From: Diaphorobacter ruginosibacter
Lineage (GTDB): Bacteria; Pseudomonadota; Gammaproteobacteria; Burkholderiales; Burkholderiaceae_C
DNA: 64,000 bases
Direction: 5' to 3'
Assembly: GCF_014395975.1 (NCBI RefSeq)
Contig: NZ_CP060714.1
Coordinates: 3,224,001-3,288,000 of the forward strand
In this document: positions 7,960 through 16,285 of the stretch, piece after piece
Numbering within the stretch: the stretch's first letter is position 1
Layout of the letters: each line of letters begins with the position of its first letter
Program-made: the position numbers and the translations under genes
The notes under the pieces: generated by a model
What the model was told of the DNA's origin: nothing
The model's database searches: none
What the model saw: the letters and a program-made list of their open reading frames with translations, nothing else

Positions 7960-9276
7960 TCAGCGCGGGCGCTTGTCGATCACGCGTCGGGCTTTTCCGG
8001 TGAGCGTGCGCTCGATGGAATCGGGCTCCATCACCCGCACCCGGGTGGAAATGCCGATCAGCGTCTTGATGCGCTGCTGCACCCATTGCGCTATCTCGCC
8101 GCGCTCGCGCTCGTCGGTGCCGCGCAACTCAGGCTGCAGCTCGCAGTGCACTTCGACTTCATCGAGCAGGCCTTCGCGGCTCAGGTGCATCTGATAGAGC
8201 CCGGTGAGCTTGGCATGGGCCAGCACGATTTCCTCGACCTGCGTGGGGAACACGTTCACGCCACGGATGATCATCATGTCGTCGCTGCGGCCCACGATCT
8301 TGCCCATGCGGCGGAACGAGCGTGCCGTGGGCGGCAGGAGGCGCGTGAGGTCGCGCGTGCGGTAGCGGATGATGGGCATGGCCTCCTTGGTGAGCGAGGT
8401 GAAGACCAGTTCGCCCTCCTCGCCGTCCGCCACGGGTTCGCCGGTCTCCGGGTGGATGATCTCGGGATAGAAATGGTCTTCCCAGATCACCGGGCCGTCC
8501 TTGGTCTCCACGCACTCGCTGGCCACGCCCGGGCCCATCACCTCGGAGAGCCCGTAGATGTCGACAGCATCGAGCGCGGCCTTTCGCTCGATATCGTGAC
8601 GCATGGCCTCGGTCCAGGGTTCGGCACCGAAGATGCCCACCTTCAGCGAACTGGCGGCCGGGTCCAGCCCCTGCCGCGTGAACTCCTCGATCAGCACCTG
8701 CATGTAGCTCGGCGTGACCATGATGATGTCGGGCTTGAAGTCGTTGATGAGCTGCACCTGCTTCTCGCTCTGCCCACCCGACATCGGGATCACCGTGCAG
8801 CCCGCACGCTCCGCGCCATAGTGGGCACCGAGGCCGCCCGTGAACAGCCCGTAGCCATAGGACACATGCACCATGTCGCCCGGCCGGCCTCCCGCCGCAC
8901 GGATCGAACGCGCCACCAGATCGGCCCAGGTGCCGATATCGTTCAATGTGTAGCCGACCACCGTGGGCTTGCCCGTGGTGCCGCTCGATGCGTGGATGCG
9001 GGCGATCTTCTCGCGGGGCACCGCGAACAGGCCGAACGGATAGTTGTTGCGCAGGTCGGCCTTCACCGTGAACGGGAACTTCGACAGATCGGAGAGCTGC
9101 CTGAGATCGTCCGGGTGCACGCCCTTGGCGTCGAACGCGCGGCGGTAGTGCGGCACGTTGTCGTAGGCGTGCTGCAGCGTCTCCTTCAGGCGCCTGAGCT
9201 GCAGCGCGGAAATCTCGTCGCGGCTGGCCTTCTCGATGTCGCAGAGGTCGGCAGGGTCCGGGATCTTCACGGTCAT
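7960..9276 (-). CDS. paaK: Phenylacetate-CoA ligase
   Basis: PaaK activates phenylacetate with ATP and CoA to phenylacetyl-CoA, the entry step of the pathway. The 438-residue acyl-adenylate enzyme shows the P-loop-like motif ASSGTTGKPTVVGYT (about residues 96-110), the adenylate-binding YGLSEVMGPGVASE, and hinge and C-domain segments YRTRDLTRLL and GRSDDMMIIRGVNVFPTQ. The ATG at 9276 has a GGAG ribosome site seven bases upstream, which favours it over an in-frame Met at 9309. The paaI stop lies 19 bp upstream, so they are probably co-transcribed. Confidence 0.96.
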   Translation of the reverse strand: MTVKIPDPADLCDIEKASRDEISALQLRRLKETLQHAYDNVPHYRRAFDAKGVHPDDLRQLSDLSKFPFTVKADLRNNYPFGLFAVPREKIARIHASSGTTGKPTVVGYTLNDIGTWADLVARSIRAAGGRPGDMVHVSYGYGLFTGGLGAHYGAERAGCTVIPMSGGQSEKQVQLINDFKPDIIMVTPSYMQVLIEEFTRQGLDPAASSLKVGIFGAEPWTEAMRHDIERKAALDAVDIYGLSEVMGPGVASECVETKDGPVIWEDHFYPEIIHPETGEPVADGEEGELVFTSLTKEAMPIIRYRTRDLTRLLPPTARSFRRMGKIVGRSDDMMIIRGVNVFPTQVEEIVLAHAKLTGLYQMHLSREGLLDEVEVHCELQPELRGTDERERGEIAQWVQQRIKTLIGISTRVRVMEPDSIERTLTGKARRVIDKRPR

Positions 9277-9295
9277 GGGTTGGTCTCCTGCATCA

Positions 9296-9703
9296 TCAAA
9301 CCGGCTCACCGACAGCGGGCTTGCCCTTCATCGTGTACGAGCGCCCGCGAAATGCCGCGATGCGCTCCCCGTTCTGGTTGCGGACATCACAGTCGTAGAG
9401 CCCGGTGCGTCCCGAGCGGGAAACCTCCACCGCATGCGCGGTGAGCACGTCGCCTTCGCGGCCCGGCGCGACAAAGTCCACCGTGATCGACGAGGCCACC
9501 GCGAGCTCGTTGTAGGAGTTGCACGCGAACGCGAATGCCGAGTCTGCGAGGGTGGTGATGAAACCACCATGGCAGGTCTGATGGCCGTTGAGCATGTCGC
9601 CCCGCACCCGCATGGTGAGCGTTGCGCGGCCCGGCGCAATCGCCGTGACCTCCATGCCAAGCGCACGCGAAGCGCGGTCATTGCCGAACATGTGGTCGCG
9701 CAC
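9296..9703 (-). CDS. paaI: Phenylacetyl-CoA thioesterase PaaI; 5' end probably frameshifted
   Basis: PaaI is a hotdog-fold thioesterase that releases CoA from ring-hydroxylated phenylacetyl-CoA intermediates, freeing trapped CoA. The body shows LGMEVTAIAPGRATLTM, the signature MLNGHQTCHGGFITTLADSA and the central helix FAFACNSYN. The frame given starts at a GTG inside what should be the first helix (VRDHMFGND). A far better start, ATG at 9738 behind a GAGGCGAG ribosome site and 12 bp after paaG, reads MTAATP and then leaves frame at a run of five C (9721-9725 on the plus strand as G). One extra C would give MTAATPQQIAEHVRDHMF, a normal PaaI start. Either a sequencing error, a real knockout of the N-terminus, or use of the GTG. 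Confidence 0.85.
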   Translation of the reverse strand: MRDHMFGNDRASRALGMEVTAIAPGRATLTMRVRGDMLNGHQTCHGGFITTLADSAFAFACNSYNELAVASSITVDFVAPGREGDVLTAHAVEVSRSGRTGLYDCDVRNQNGERIAAFRGRSYTMKGKPAVGEPV

Positions 9704-9750
9704 ATGTTCCGCGATCTGCTGGGGGTGGCTGCCGTCATGTCGCTCTCGCC

Positions 9751-10530
9751 TCAGCGATCGGTGAACTGAGGTGCGCGCTTGCCGCGGAACGCATCCACAC
9801 CTTCCAGGTAATCATGCGAGCTGCCGAATTGCGCCTGCACCCGTGCTTCCATTTCCAGCGCACCGCGCATGTCGAGATGCTGCGCCTCATTCAAGGCCCG
9901 GCGCGTGGCCACCAGCGCCTTCGTGGGCATCGCGGCAAGGCGCGCGGCCAGCGCCTGCACGGCATCGCGCAGTTCGGCATCCTCCACGCATTGCCAGATC
10001 ATGCCCATCTGCGCGGCCTGCTCGGCGGGCAGCCTGTCGCCTGTCAGTGCCAGCGCCATGGCGCGTGCGTGGCCCACCAGGCGAGGCAGCAGCCAGGTGC
10101 CGCCGGTGTCGGGAATCAGCCCGATCCTGGCGAACGCCTGTATGAAGCTGGCCGACTTCGCGGCAATCACCACGTCACAGCACAGCGCGAGATTGGCTCC
10201 GGCTCCAGCCGCCACCCCGTTCACGGCCGCGATGACCGGAACGGGCATGGCGCGGAGGGTCTCGACCAGGGGCAGGTAGTTCCGCGCGATCAATGCACCC
10301 AGATCCTGCCCTGGCGCGGCCTGCGGGTCTCCCAGGTCCTGCCCCGCACAGAAGCCCCGCCCGGCCCCCGTGATGACCACGCAGCGAACGGCAGCCTCGG
10401 CTGCTGCAGCGTCCAGGGCTTCGCGCAACTGCGCATGCATCTCGGAGGTGAAGCTGTTCATCGCCGCCGGGCGATTGAGCGTCAGCGTGCGTACCGCGCC
10501 GGCATCTTCCACCAGAACCAGTGACTCCAT
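9751..10530 (-). CDS. paaG: 2-(1,2-epoxy-1,2-dihydrophenyl)acetyl-CoA isomerase PaaG
   Basis: PaaG is the crotonase-family enzyme that converts the ring epoxide to the oxepin-CoA. The 259 residues show TLNRPAAMNSF, the oxyanion segments GAGRGFCAGQDLGD and NGVAAGAGANLALCCDVV, and the PaaG-specific GLIPDTGGTWLLPRLVGHAR. The C-terminal RGKRAPQFTDR resembles the E. coli PaaG end closely. ATG 10530 is chosen because an AAAGGCGAG site sits eight bases upstream; the ATG at 10536 is too close to it. It is the first gene of the leftward paa unit, and its promoter region is shared with paaY. Confidence 0.93.
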   Translation of the reverse strand: MESLVLVEDAGAVRTLTLNRPAAMNSFTSEMHAQLREALDAAAAEAAVRCVVITGAGRGFCAGQDLGDPQAAPGQDLGALIARNYLPLVETLRAMPVPVIAAVNGVAAGAGANLALCCDVVIAAKSASFIQAFARIGLIPDTGGTWLLPRLVGHARAMALALTGDRLPAEQAAQMGMIWQCVEDAELRDAVQALAARLAAMPTKALVATRRALNEAQHLDMRGALEMEARVQAQFGSSHDYLEGVDAFRGKRAPQFTDR

Positions 10531-10622
10531 CGTCATCACTCGCCTTTCATCGTGAAGGGATCTGCTGTCGATCGGCTCACCGCTTCCTTGGCTGCAGCTT
10601 GATAAGTCGCATGAAAACATAA

Positions 10623-10651
10623 TTGACCGACCGTTCGGTTTATTTTAAGAT
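10623..10651 (+). promoter_or_regulatory. paaY promoter with embedded PaaR-type operator
   Basis: A sigma70-like promoter faces paaY: TTGACC at 10623-10628, 17-base spacer, TAAGAT at 10646-10651. An operator ACCGACCGTTCGGT (10626-10639) overlaps the -35 end and spacer. Its arms ACCGA/TCGGT are exact inverted repeats, and it fits the core ACCG-NN-CG-NN-CGGT reported for TetR-type PaaR regulators. It sits about 95 bp upstream of both paaG and paaY, so one bound dimer could repress both directions. Confidence 0.75.
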
Positions 10652-10721
10652 GACTCAAATCAAACTTTCAAGCCACCCGCATTAGGTGCATACCCTGCCC
10701 TGCTGCCGTGAGGAGACCCCC

Positions 10722-11327
10722 ATGCCCTGCTATTCCATCGAAGGCGTCATTCCGGTGATCGACTCCAGCGCCTACGTGCACCCCACCGCCGTGCTGATCG
10801 GCGATGTGATCGTCGGCCCGGACTGCTACGTGGGGCCGGCCGCCTGCCTGCGCGGCGACTTCGGGCGCATCGTCATGCACCGCGGCGCGAACGTGCAGGA
10901 CACCTGCGTGGTGCATGGCTTCCCGCGGCAGGACACGGTGATCGAGGAAAACGGCCACATCGGCCACGGGGCCGTGCTGCACAGCTGCGTGATCCGGCGC
11001 GATGCGCTGGTGGGGATGAATGCGGTGGTGATGGACGAGGCGGAGGTCGGCGCGGCATCCATCGTGGCGGCCTGCGCGTTCGTGCCCGCGGGCATGAAGG
11101 TTCCACCGCGCAGCCTGGTCGCCGGCATGCCCGCCAAGGTCAGGCGCGAGCTCTCCGACGACGAGATCGCCTGGAAGCTCGAAGGCACCCGTACCTACCA
11201 GGATCTCACGCGCCGCTGCCAGGCCAGCATGCAGGAGGTCGAGCCGCTCACGGCCGTCGAGACGAATCGCCCGAGCGTGAAGTCCGTGGAGGTGAAATCG
11301 CTGATCGAGACCCGCCGAGGCGATTGA
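10722..11327 (+). CDS. paaY: Phenylacetic acid degradation protein PaaY
   Basis: PaaY is a trimeric left-handed beta-helix protein of the gamma-carbonic-anhydrase-like family that acts as a thioesterase on a dead-end 2-hydroxycyclohepta-dienyl-CoA product. The 201 residues show hexapeptide repeats from VHPTAVLIGDVIVGPDCYVG onward. Probable metal-ligand His occur in MHRGANVQDTCVVHGF and GHIGHGAVLHSC. A helical tail carries PAKVRRELSDDEIAWK. The ATG at 10722 has a GAGGAG site eight bases upstream and is preferred over an ATG at 10686. It is divergent from paaG and followed by paaR after 50 bp. Confidence 0.94.
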   Translation: MPCYSIEGVIPVIDSSAYVHPTAVLIGDVIVGPDCYVGPAACLRGDFGRIVMHRGANVQDTCVVHGFPRQDTVIEENGHIGHGAVLHSCVIRRDALVGMNAVVMDEAEVGAASIVAACAFVPAGMKVPPRSLVAGMPAKVRRELSDDEIAWKLEGTRTYQDLTRRCQASMQEVEPLTAVETNRPSVKSVEVKSLIETRRGD

Positions 11328-11377
11328 TCCCAAGACCTGATTCAGCCCCCTGCAGAGACAACCAAAGGACTCCCTCC

Positions 11378-12076
11378 ATGCCACGCGGACGCGCAGCCAA
11401 CTATGACGATCAGCGCGAAATGATCCTGGAGCAGGCCGCGCAGCTGTTCGCGCGGCGCGGCTACTCGGCCACCTCGATGAACCAGGTCGCCGAGGCCTGC
11501 GGCCTGTCCAAGGCGTCGCTCTACCACTACTACCGGGACAAGTACGCGATGCTGGTGTGCATCGCGGAAGATCACGTCACCCGACTGGCGGCGCTGATCG
11601 AGGATGAGCAGGTTCGGCAACTGCAGGGCGAGGCACGGCTGCGCCATCTGATCCAGCGCATCGTCGAGGAATATGCCGATGCGCAGAGCGCGCACCGCGT
11701 GTTGACCGAGGACGTGAAGTTCCTCGAGGACGATGACCGCCGGCGCGTGCTCGACAAGGAACGCGTCGTGGTCGAGGGATTCGCGCGGGCCGTGGCCGAG
11801 TCGGGCAAGCTCGACGGCAGCAAAAATATGGCGGGAATGGCCAAGCCGCTGACCATGCTGCTGTTCGGCATGATCAACTGGATGTTCACCTGGATGCGGC
11901 CCGATGGCGAGCTCAACTACAGCGCCATGGGGCCCGTGGTGGCAGATCTTTTCCTGGGCGGGCTGCCGAACGTGAAGCCACCCGGCCTTGTCGTGCCGTC
12001 CTTCACTCCCGCGCTGTCCCCGTCGTCACTGGCACCCCCGCCCGCGAACAGGCAGGGGGCTGAGGCCGGAGCCTGA
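11378..12076 (+). CDS. paaR: TetR family regulator, probable PaaR repressor of paa genes
   Basis: A TetR/AcrR-type repressor of 232 residues. The N-terminal helix-turn-helix is clear (LFARRGYSATSMNQVAEACG, then LSKASLYHYYRDKYAML, about residues 20-65). The C-terminal ligand domain is helical, and the last 30 residues are Pro/Ala-rich. Position after paaY and the matching operator in the paaG-paaY promoter identify it as PaaR, whose inducer in other bacteria is phenylacetyl-CoA. It is not related to the GntR-type PaaX of E. coli. Ribosome site AAAGGA lies about eight bases upstream of the ATG. It ends 18 bp from a convergent hydratase gene. Confidence 0.88.
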   Translation: MPRGRAANYDDQREMILEQAAQLFARRGYSATSMNQVAEACGLSKASLYHYYRDKYAMLVCIAEDHVTRLAALIEDEQVRQLQGEARLRHLIQRIVEEYADAQSAHRVLTEDVKFLEDDDRRRVLDKERVVVEGFARAVAESGKLDGSKNMAGMAKPLTMLLFGMINWMFTWMRPDGELNYSAMGPVVADLFLGGLPNVKPPGLVVPSFTPALSPSSLAPPPANRQGAEAGA

Positions 12077-12094
12077 AGCAACGCGATGACGTTC

Positions 12095-13186
12095 TCAGGC
12101 CAGGAATGCCAGCGGATGCGAGTGCGCCGGCCAGGGGCTCTTGAAGAAGGCCTGCACCAGCTCGGCATCCACTTCCTCCACGCGGGCGGGATTCCACCGG
12201 GGTGCGTGGTCCTTGTCCACGACCAGCGCACGAATGCCTTCGATGGTCTCGCTCTGGCCGGGGCGCAGGTAGAAGCAGTGGCGCACCATGTCGCGCTCCA
12301 TCCGCAGGTCCTCGGCAAGCGTCATCTCGCGGGCCCGGCGCACCTGCTCGAGCACCACCTCCAGCATCAGCGGCGAGCGCTTGCGCAGCGCGGCGGCGGT
12401 CTTCTGGCACCACTCGTCGCCATCCTTCTCGAGCGCCTGCACGATGTCGCGCGCGGTGGGCAGCGCAAAGTACTTCTCGATGTGCGGCAGGTTGCCGATC
12501 GCACCTTCGCCCGCGGCGACGTACTGCGATGCTATCCACTTCTGCACGGCGGCGCTGTCGGCGAACTTCTCTGCACCGAGTTGCTCCCAGACGGCAGCCT
12601 GCTTGTCGGACGGCATGAAGCCATCGGCCAGCTTCGCGGCGATGGCGGATGCGCCGTCGATGGTGTCGCCGGTCAACGCCAGCCACTCGCCCACGCGGCC
12701 CGGGCAGCGCGACAGGAAGTACCCGCCGCCCACGTCGGGGAACAGGCCGATGATGGTCTCCGGCATGGCCATCTTGGTGCGCTCGGTGACGATGCGCGCC
12801 GAGCCGCCCTGGCTGATGCCCATGCCGCCGCCCATGACGATGCCGTCCATGAACGCGATGTAGGGCTTGCCGAACTCGTGGATCAGGTAGTTCAGCGCAT
12901 ATTCCTCGGTGAAGAAGTCCTCGATCTCGGGGTTGCCGACCGAGCCCGCCTTGTGCAGGAAACGGATGTCGCCACCCGCGCAGAACGCGCCGAACGGTCC
13001 TTCCCGGCCGTTGCCGCGGATGGCCACGGCCAGCACCTTGTCATCCTTCTGCCATGCAAGCAGCGTGGCGAGCAGATCGCGTACCATGCCCAGCGAAAGC
13101 GCATTCAGCGCCTTCGCGCGATTGAGAGTGATGAAGCCCACTTGGCCACGTACTTCGGTCAGAACTTCTGCCGCCATCTCCGTCAT
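12095..13186 (-). CDS. Enoyl-CoA hydratase/isomerase, 3-hydroxyisobutyryl-CoA hydrolase type
   Basis: A 363-residue crotonase-superfamily protein of the long type related to 3-hydroxyisobutyryl-CoA hydrolase (valine breakdown). Visible motifs are FITLNRAKALNALSLGMV, FCAGGDIRFLHKAG, DGIVMGGGMGISQGG, the Glu-containing MAMPETIIGLFPDVGGGYFLSR and the C-terminal RWNPARVEEV. Length (350-380) and the GGGMG/PE-GLFPDVGG pattern fit the hydrolase better than ordinary hydratases (260). Starts at 13186 or 13177 are both possible. It is convergent with paaR and not part of the paa operon. No other valine genes are adjacent, so the substrate is not certain. Confidence 0.85.
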   Translation of the reverse strand: MTEMAAEVLTEVRGQVGFITLNRAKALNALSLGMVRDLLATLLAWQKDDKVLAVAIRGNGREGPFGAFCAGGDIRFLHKAGSVGNPEIEDFFTEEYALNYLIHEFGKPYIAFMDGIVMGGGMGISQGGSARIVTERTKMAMPETIIGLFPDVGGGYFLSRCPGRVGEWLALTGDTIDGASAIAAKLADGFMPSDKQAAVWEQLGAEKFADSAAVQKWIASQYVAAGEGAIGNLPHIEKYFALPTARDIVQALEKDGDEWCQKTAAALRKRSPLMLEVVLEQVRRAREMTLAEDLRMERDMVRHCFYLRPGQSETIEGIRALVVDKDHAPRWNPARVEEVDAELVQAFFKSPWPAHSHPLAFLA

Positions 13187-13365
13187 TTTTCGTCCTTCCA
13201 GGGGAAGCTATCAAGGTTGCACGAATGGCCGCGAGCGTTCGCCGCGCGGCCTGTCTCAACCGGATAGTCTATAGGCTACATGGGCACCTGGTGCAACAGC
13301 GTTCCAGATGCCGCATCCTCGATTGCGCCATTTCATGGGCAATCCGCGACAACCCTCGTCCAGGG

Positions 13366-14382
13366 TCACTCCAGGGACACGCCCGTGCTCTTGACCACTC
13401 CCGCCCAGCGCTTGAGCTCTTTCTGGATGTAGTCGCCATACTCGGCGGGTGTCGAACCCAGCGGCTCCGTGCTCTGGATGGCGAGCTTCCTGAGCACCTC
13501 CGGGTCCTTGAGTGCATGGTTGAATGCCTGGTTGAGCCTGTCGATCACTTCCTTGGGCGTCTTTGCGGGCACCATCACACCCTGCCATGCGCCGGACTCA
13601 TAGCCGGTCATGCCGCTCTCCGCGAGCGTCGGCGCCTGCGGGAAATTGGGCAGGCGCCTGGGCGTGGACACCGCCAAAAGCTTGAGCTTGCCATCCTTGA
13701 TGAAGGCGGACACGGAATTGATCGTGTCGGTCAGGAAATCGATCTGCCCGGCCACCAGATCAACGTCCGCGGGCGCGCTGCCCTTGTAGGGAACATGTGT
13801 CGCCTCGATGCCGTAGTGCTGCACGAACTGGTATGCCGCCAGGTGCGTCACGTTGCCGTTGCCCGCCGAGCCATAGGAAATACGGCCCTTCTGGTCCTTG
13901 GCGAACTGCACATACTCGGCCACGGTGTCCGCCTTGACCTTGCCCGGATTCACCACCAGCGCCAACGGCACCACCGCCGTCAGCACCACGGGGGCCAGTT
14001 CGGTGTTCAGGTTGTAGCTGAGCTTCTTGTAGAGCGACGGACTCAGCGCGATCGAGGAGGTGTTGTAGAGCACCGTGTAGCCGTCAGCGGCTGCCTTGGC
14101 CACGAAGGCATTGCCGATGTTGCCATTGGCCCCCGGCTTGTTGTCCACGATGACCGATTGCTTGAGCTGCTCGCCCACGCTCTGCGCGAGCACACGCGCC
14201 ACCATGTCGGTAGGGCCTCCTGGCGGGAACGGCACGACCAGCGTGATCGGCTTGGCAGGCCAGGTGTCGGCCCGTGCGGCCGGCCCACCGGCCAGGGCGG
14301 CCATGCCGAGGCCTGCTGCGATGAGCTGCAGGGCAAGCCGGCGCTGCGCGCCCGTGGATCGCCGGGAAGCGGAATGATGCAT
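13366..14382 (-). CDS. Tripartite tricarboxylate transporter substrate-binding protein (Bug/TctC family)
   Basis: Periplasmic solute receptor of the Bug/TctC family, 338 residues. A twin-Arg-like basic N-terminus and hydrophobic stretch (LALQLIAAGLGMAALAGGPA) end at a likely signal-peptidase site ARA-D. The mature start WPAKPITLVVPFPPGGPTDM is a textbook family signature, and IVDNKPGANGNIG follows near residue 85. Such receptors bind carboxylates and are hugely expanded in Burkholderiales, often as orphans. No TctA/TctB membrane genes are in the window. The ATG at 14382 has a strong AAGGAG site. It follows the MaoC and CaiB genes and may bind the acid they process; this is inference from order. 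Confidence 0.92.
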   Translation of the reverse strand: MHHSASRRSTGAQRRLALQLIAAGLGMAALAGGPAARADTWPAKPITLVVPFPPGGPTDMVARVLAQSVGEQLKQSVIVDNKPGANGNIGNAFVAKAAADGYTVLYNTSSIALSPSLYKKLSYNLNTELAPVVLTAVVPLALVVNPGKVKADTVAEYVQFAKDQKGRISYGSAGNGNVTHLAAYQFVQHYGIEATHVPYKGSAPADVDLVAGQIDFLTDTINSVSAFIKDGKLKLLAVSTPRRLPNFPQAPTLAESGMTGYESGAWQGVMVPAKTPKEVIDRLNQAFNHALKDPEVLRKLAIQSTEPLGSTPAEYGDYIQKELKRWAGVVKSTGVSLE

Positions 14383-14400
14383 GGTGTCTGTCTCCTTTTT

Positions 14401-14427
14401 TTGAATGTCTTGAATGTCTTGAATGGA
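14401..14427. repeat. Short 9-bp tandem repeat (about three copies)
   Basis: TTGAATGTC occurs twice exactly (14401-14409, 14410-14418) and a third time with two changes (TTGAATGGA). It fills the spacer between the MaoC gene and the ribosome site of the TctC-type gene. Probably a slippage product. Confidence 0.8.
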
Positions 14428-14457
14428 TCGAATGCGCAGGGTTCGAGAGAGAGTCAA

Positions 14458-14949
14458 TCAGGGCCGTCCGGCGAGCAACCGGGTGGCCGTGTACTCCATG
14501 ACCACTTCCTGCCGCTGGTTGTAGACCGTGATCTGCGAGGTCACCACGGCGCGGTTGCTCTTGCTCGTGGGACGTATGGCGGTCACCTCGACCAGGGCCT
14601 GCACCGAGTCGCCCACCAGCACCGGGCCGAGGATCTTCTGGTGCAGCTCCAGCATGGCAAGGCCCGTTCCCTGGATCATCGACTGCAGGATGAAGCCTTC
14701 GATCATCGTGTACGTGAGAGCGCCCGGCACCGGCCGGCCGTTGATGGCACCGGACTCGAAGGCGGCGTCGATGAAGATGGCCTCCACCATGCCCGTCACG
14801 TTGATGAAGCCCACCAGATCGGCTTCGGTGATGGTGCGGCGGAACGTGCGCCATTGCTGACCCACGGAAATGTCCTGCCAATAGACGCCCTGCCCCATGC
14901 GCGGGATGGCGTTCAGGGTGGCGGGATCGGGCAATGCGGTCTGTGTCAT
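14458..14949 (-). CDS. MaoC family dehydratase
   Basis: A 163-residue hotdog-fold protein of the MaoC/FAS1 dehydratase type, hydrating or dehydrating an acyl-CoA. Motifs are YWQDISVGQQWRTFRRTITEADLVGFI at the N-terminus (Asp/His-loop region) and PGALTYTMIEGFILQSM. A hydratase-like core follows with the HQKILGPVLVGDSVQALVEV strand. The classical hydratase-2 Asp-x-Asn-x-x-His motif is not obvious, so the exact activity is open. It lies 28 bp after a CaiB-type CoA-transferase, a pairing common in pathways for dicarboxylic CoA esters. ATG 14949 is preferred because the upstream Met (15006) overlaps that gene. Confidence 0.85.
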   Translation of the reverse strand: MTQTALPDPATLNAIPRMGQGVYWQDISVGQQWRTFRRTITEADLVGFINVTGMVEAIFIDAAFESGAINGRPVPGALTYTMIEGFILQSMIQGTGLAMLELHQKILGPVLVGDSVQALVEVTAIRPTSKSNRAVVTSQITVYNQRQEVVMEYTATRLLAGRP

Positions 14950-14977
14950 GTATTGCTGTCCTTGTTCATGGGGTTGC

Positions 14978-16165
14978 TCAGCGCTTGAGCGCGGCGATCT
15001 GCGCATCGCTCAGGCCGGCCTGCCGCAGCAGCTCGTCCGTGTGTTCACCCAGCCGCGGCGGCACGCTCATCGGGGCCTGCCGGCCGTCCATGCGCACGGA
15101 CGAGCGCGCAAAACGCAGCTCGCCCATGGCCTTGTCCTGCAACGATACGAAGAACTGCGTGGCCCGCAGGTGCTCGTCGCTTGGCAGGTCGTCCAGCCGG
15201 GCCACGGGCGCGGCGGGTATCTCGAGCCGATCGCACAACGCAAGCCAGTGCGCCGTGTCGTTCTGCTCAAGAAAGCTGCCCAGCAGATTCAGCAGCTCAT
15301 CGATATGCCGCGTGCGTGCCGCCTGGCTCGCATAGCGCTCGTCCGAGGCCAACTCGGGCCGGCCCATGGATTCGAAGAACCTTCGCCAGTGCTGGTCGGT
15401 GTAGGGCATCATGCAGACGTAGCCATCGCGCGTCCTGTAGGGCCTGCGCGAGGCGGCCATCACGCGCGGGTAGCCCGGCGCGCTCAACGGCGGATTGAAG
15501 TGCATGCCGTAGAAATGCTCGACCAGGTTGAAGCCCACCATGGTCTCGTACATCGGCACCTCGACAAAGCAGCCCTCGCCCGTGCGTTCGCGCTGGAACA
15601 GTGCGGCCAGGATGGCATGCGCCCCCACCAGGCCGCAGGTCTTGTCCGCCGCAATGGTCGGCAGATAGCGCGCCTCGCCTGTCTGCCGGTCCATCAGGTC
15701 GGCCAGGCCGCTCATGCCCTGGATCACATCGTCGTAAGCAGGCAGGCCGGCGTAGGGACCGTCTTCACCAAAGCCATGCAGGCCCACATAGACCAGCCGC
15801 GGAAACCGCTTGCGCAGCGTGGCCACGTCGAGCCCGAGCCCTGCCAGCTTCTGCGGGCGCATGCTGTGCATGAACACGTCGGCGGTGGCCAGCAGCGCCT
15901 GCAGAGCCTGCTGCGCATCGGCCTGCTTGAGATCGAGTGCCACGCTTTTCTTGCTGCGGTTGCTGCCGAGGAACATGGCGGCCATGCCCTTCTCCCGCGC
16001 CGGACCCGTATGGCGTGTGGAGTCGCCCGAGGGCGGCTCGATCTTGATGACCTCGGCACCGTAGTCCGCCAGCACCTGGCTGGCGTAGGGCCCAAAGATC
16101 ACGCTGGACAAATCCAGCACGCGCACGCCGGCCAGTGGCCCGGCGTAGGGCGAATCTGCTTGCAT
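14978..16165 (-). CDS. CaiB/BaiF (class III) CoA-transferase
   Basis: A 395-residue family III CoA-transferase, moving CoA from an acyl-CoA donor to a free acid. Typical marks are the N-terminal GVRVLDLSSVIFGPYASQVLADYGAEVIKIE split by the interlocked-dimer fold, GSNRSKKSVALDLK, and the segment LPTIAADKTCGLVGA whose Asp is the likely acyl-carrying catalytic residue (about residue 172). C-terminal PPRLGEHTDELLR is also characteristic. It heads a leftward unit CaiB-MaoC-TctC with gaps of 28 and 75 bp. A terminator separates it from the PHB depolymerase upstream. The substrate cannot be read from sequence. Confidence 0.9.
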   Translation of the reverse strand: MQADSPYAGPLAGVRVLDLSSVIFGPYASQVLADYGAEVIKIEPPSGDSTRHTGPAREKGMAAMFLGSNRSKKSVALDLKQADAQQALQALLATADVFMHSMRPQKLAGLGLDVATLRKRFPRLVYVGLHGFGEDGPYAGLPAYDDVIQGMSGLADLMDRQTGEARYLPTIAADKTCGLVGAHAILAALFQRERTGEGCFVEVPMYETMVGFNLVEHFYGMHFNPPLSAPGYPRVMAASRRPYRTRDGYVCMMPYTDQHWRRFFESMGRPELASDERYASQAARTRHIDELLNLLGSFLEQNDTAHWLALCDRLEIPAAPVARLDDLPSDEHLRATQFFVSLQDKAMGELRFARSSVRMDGRQAPMSVPPRLGEHTDELLRQAGLSDAQIAALKR

Positions 16166-16241
16166 CTGCAGTGTCTCCTGACATCTCGGTCTATCGTGTC
16201 AGGGGATTATTGGGATTGGCCGAATATGCGTCCAATTCTAA

Positions 16242-16279
16242 AAAGTGCGAAGCCGATACGAGTTTCGTATCGGCTTCGC
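16242..16279 (-). terminator. Rho-independent terminator of the PHB depolymerase gene
   Basis: A perfect 14-bp stem (16247-16260 with 16266-16279, arm GCGAAGCCGATACG) with a five-base loop begins six bases after the depolymerase stop. On the minus strand it is followed by a run of five T. Confidence 0.9.
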
Positions 16280-16285
16280 GGACGC

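Noticed and set aside
6937..9444. 835-residue open frame on the plus strand
   Set aside because: Antisense of paaA and paaK, whose identities are certain.
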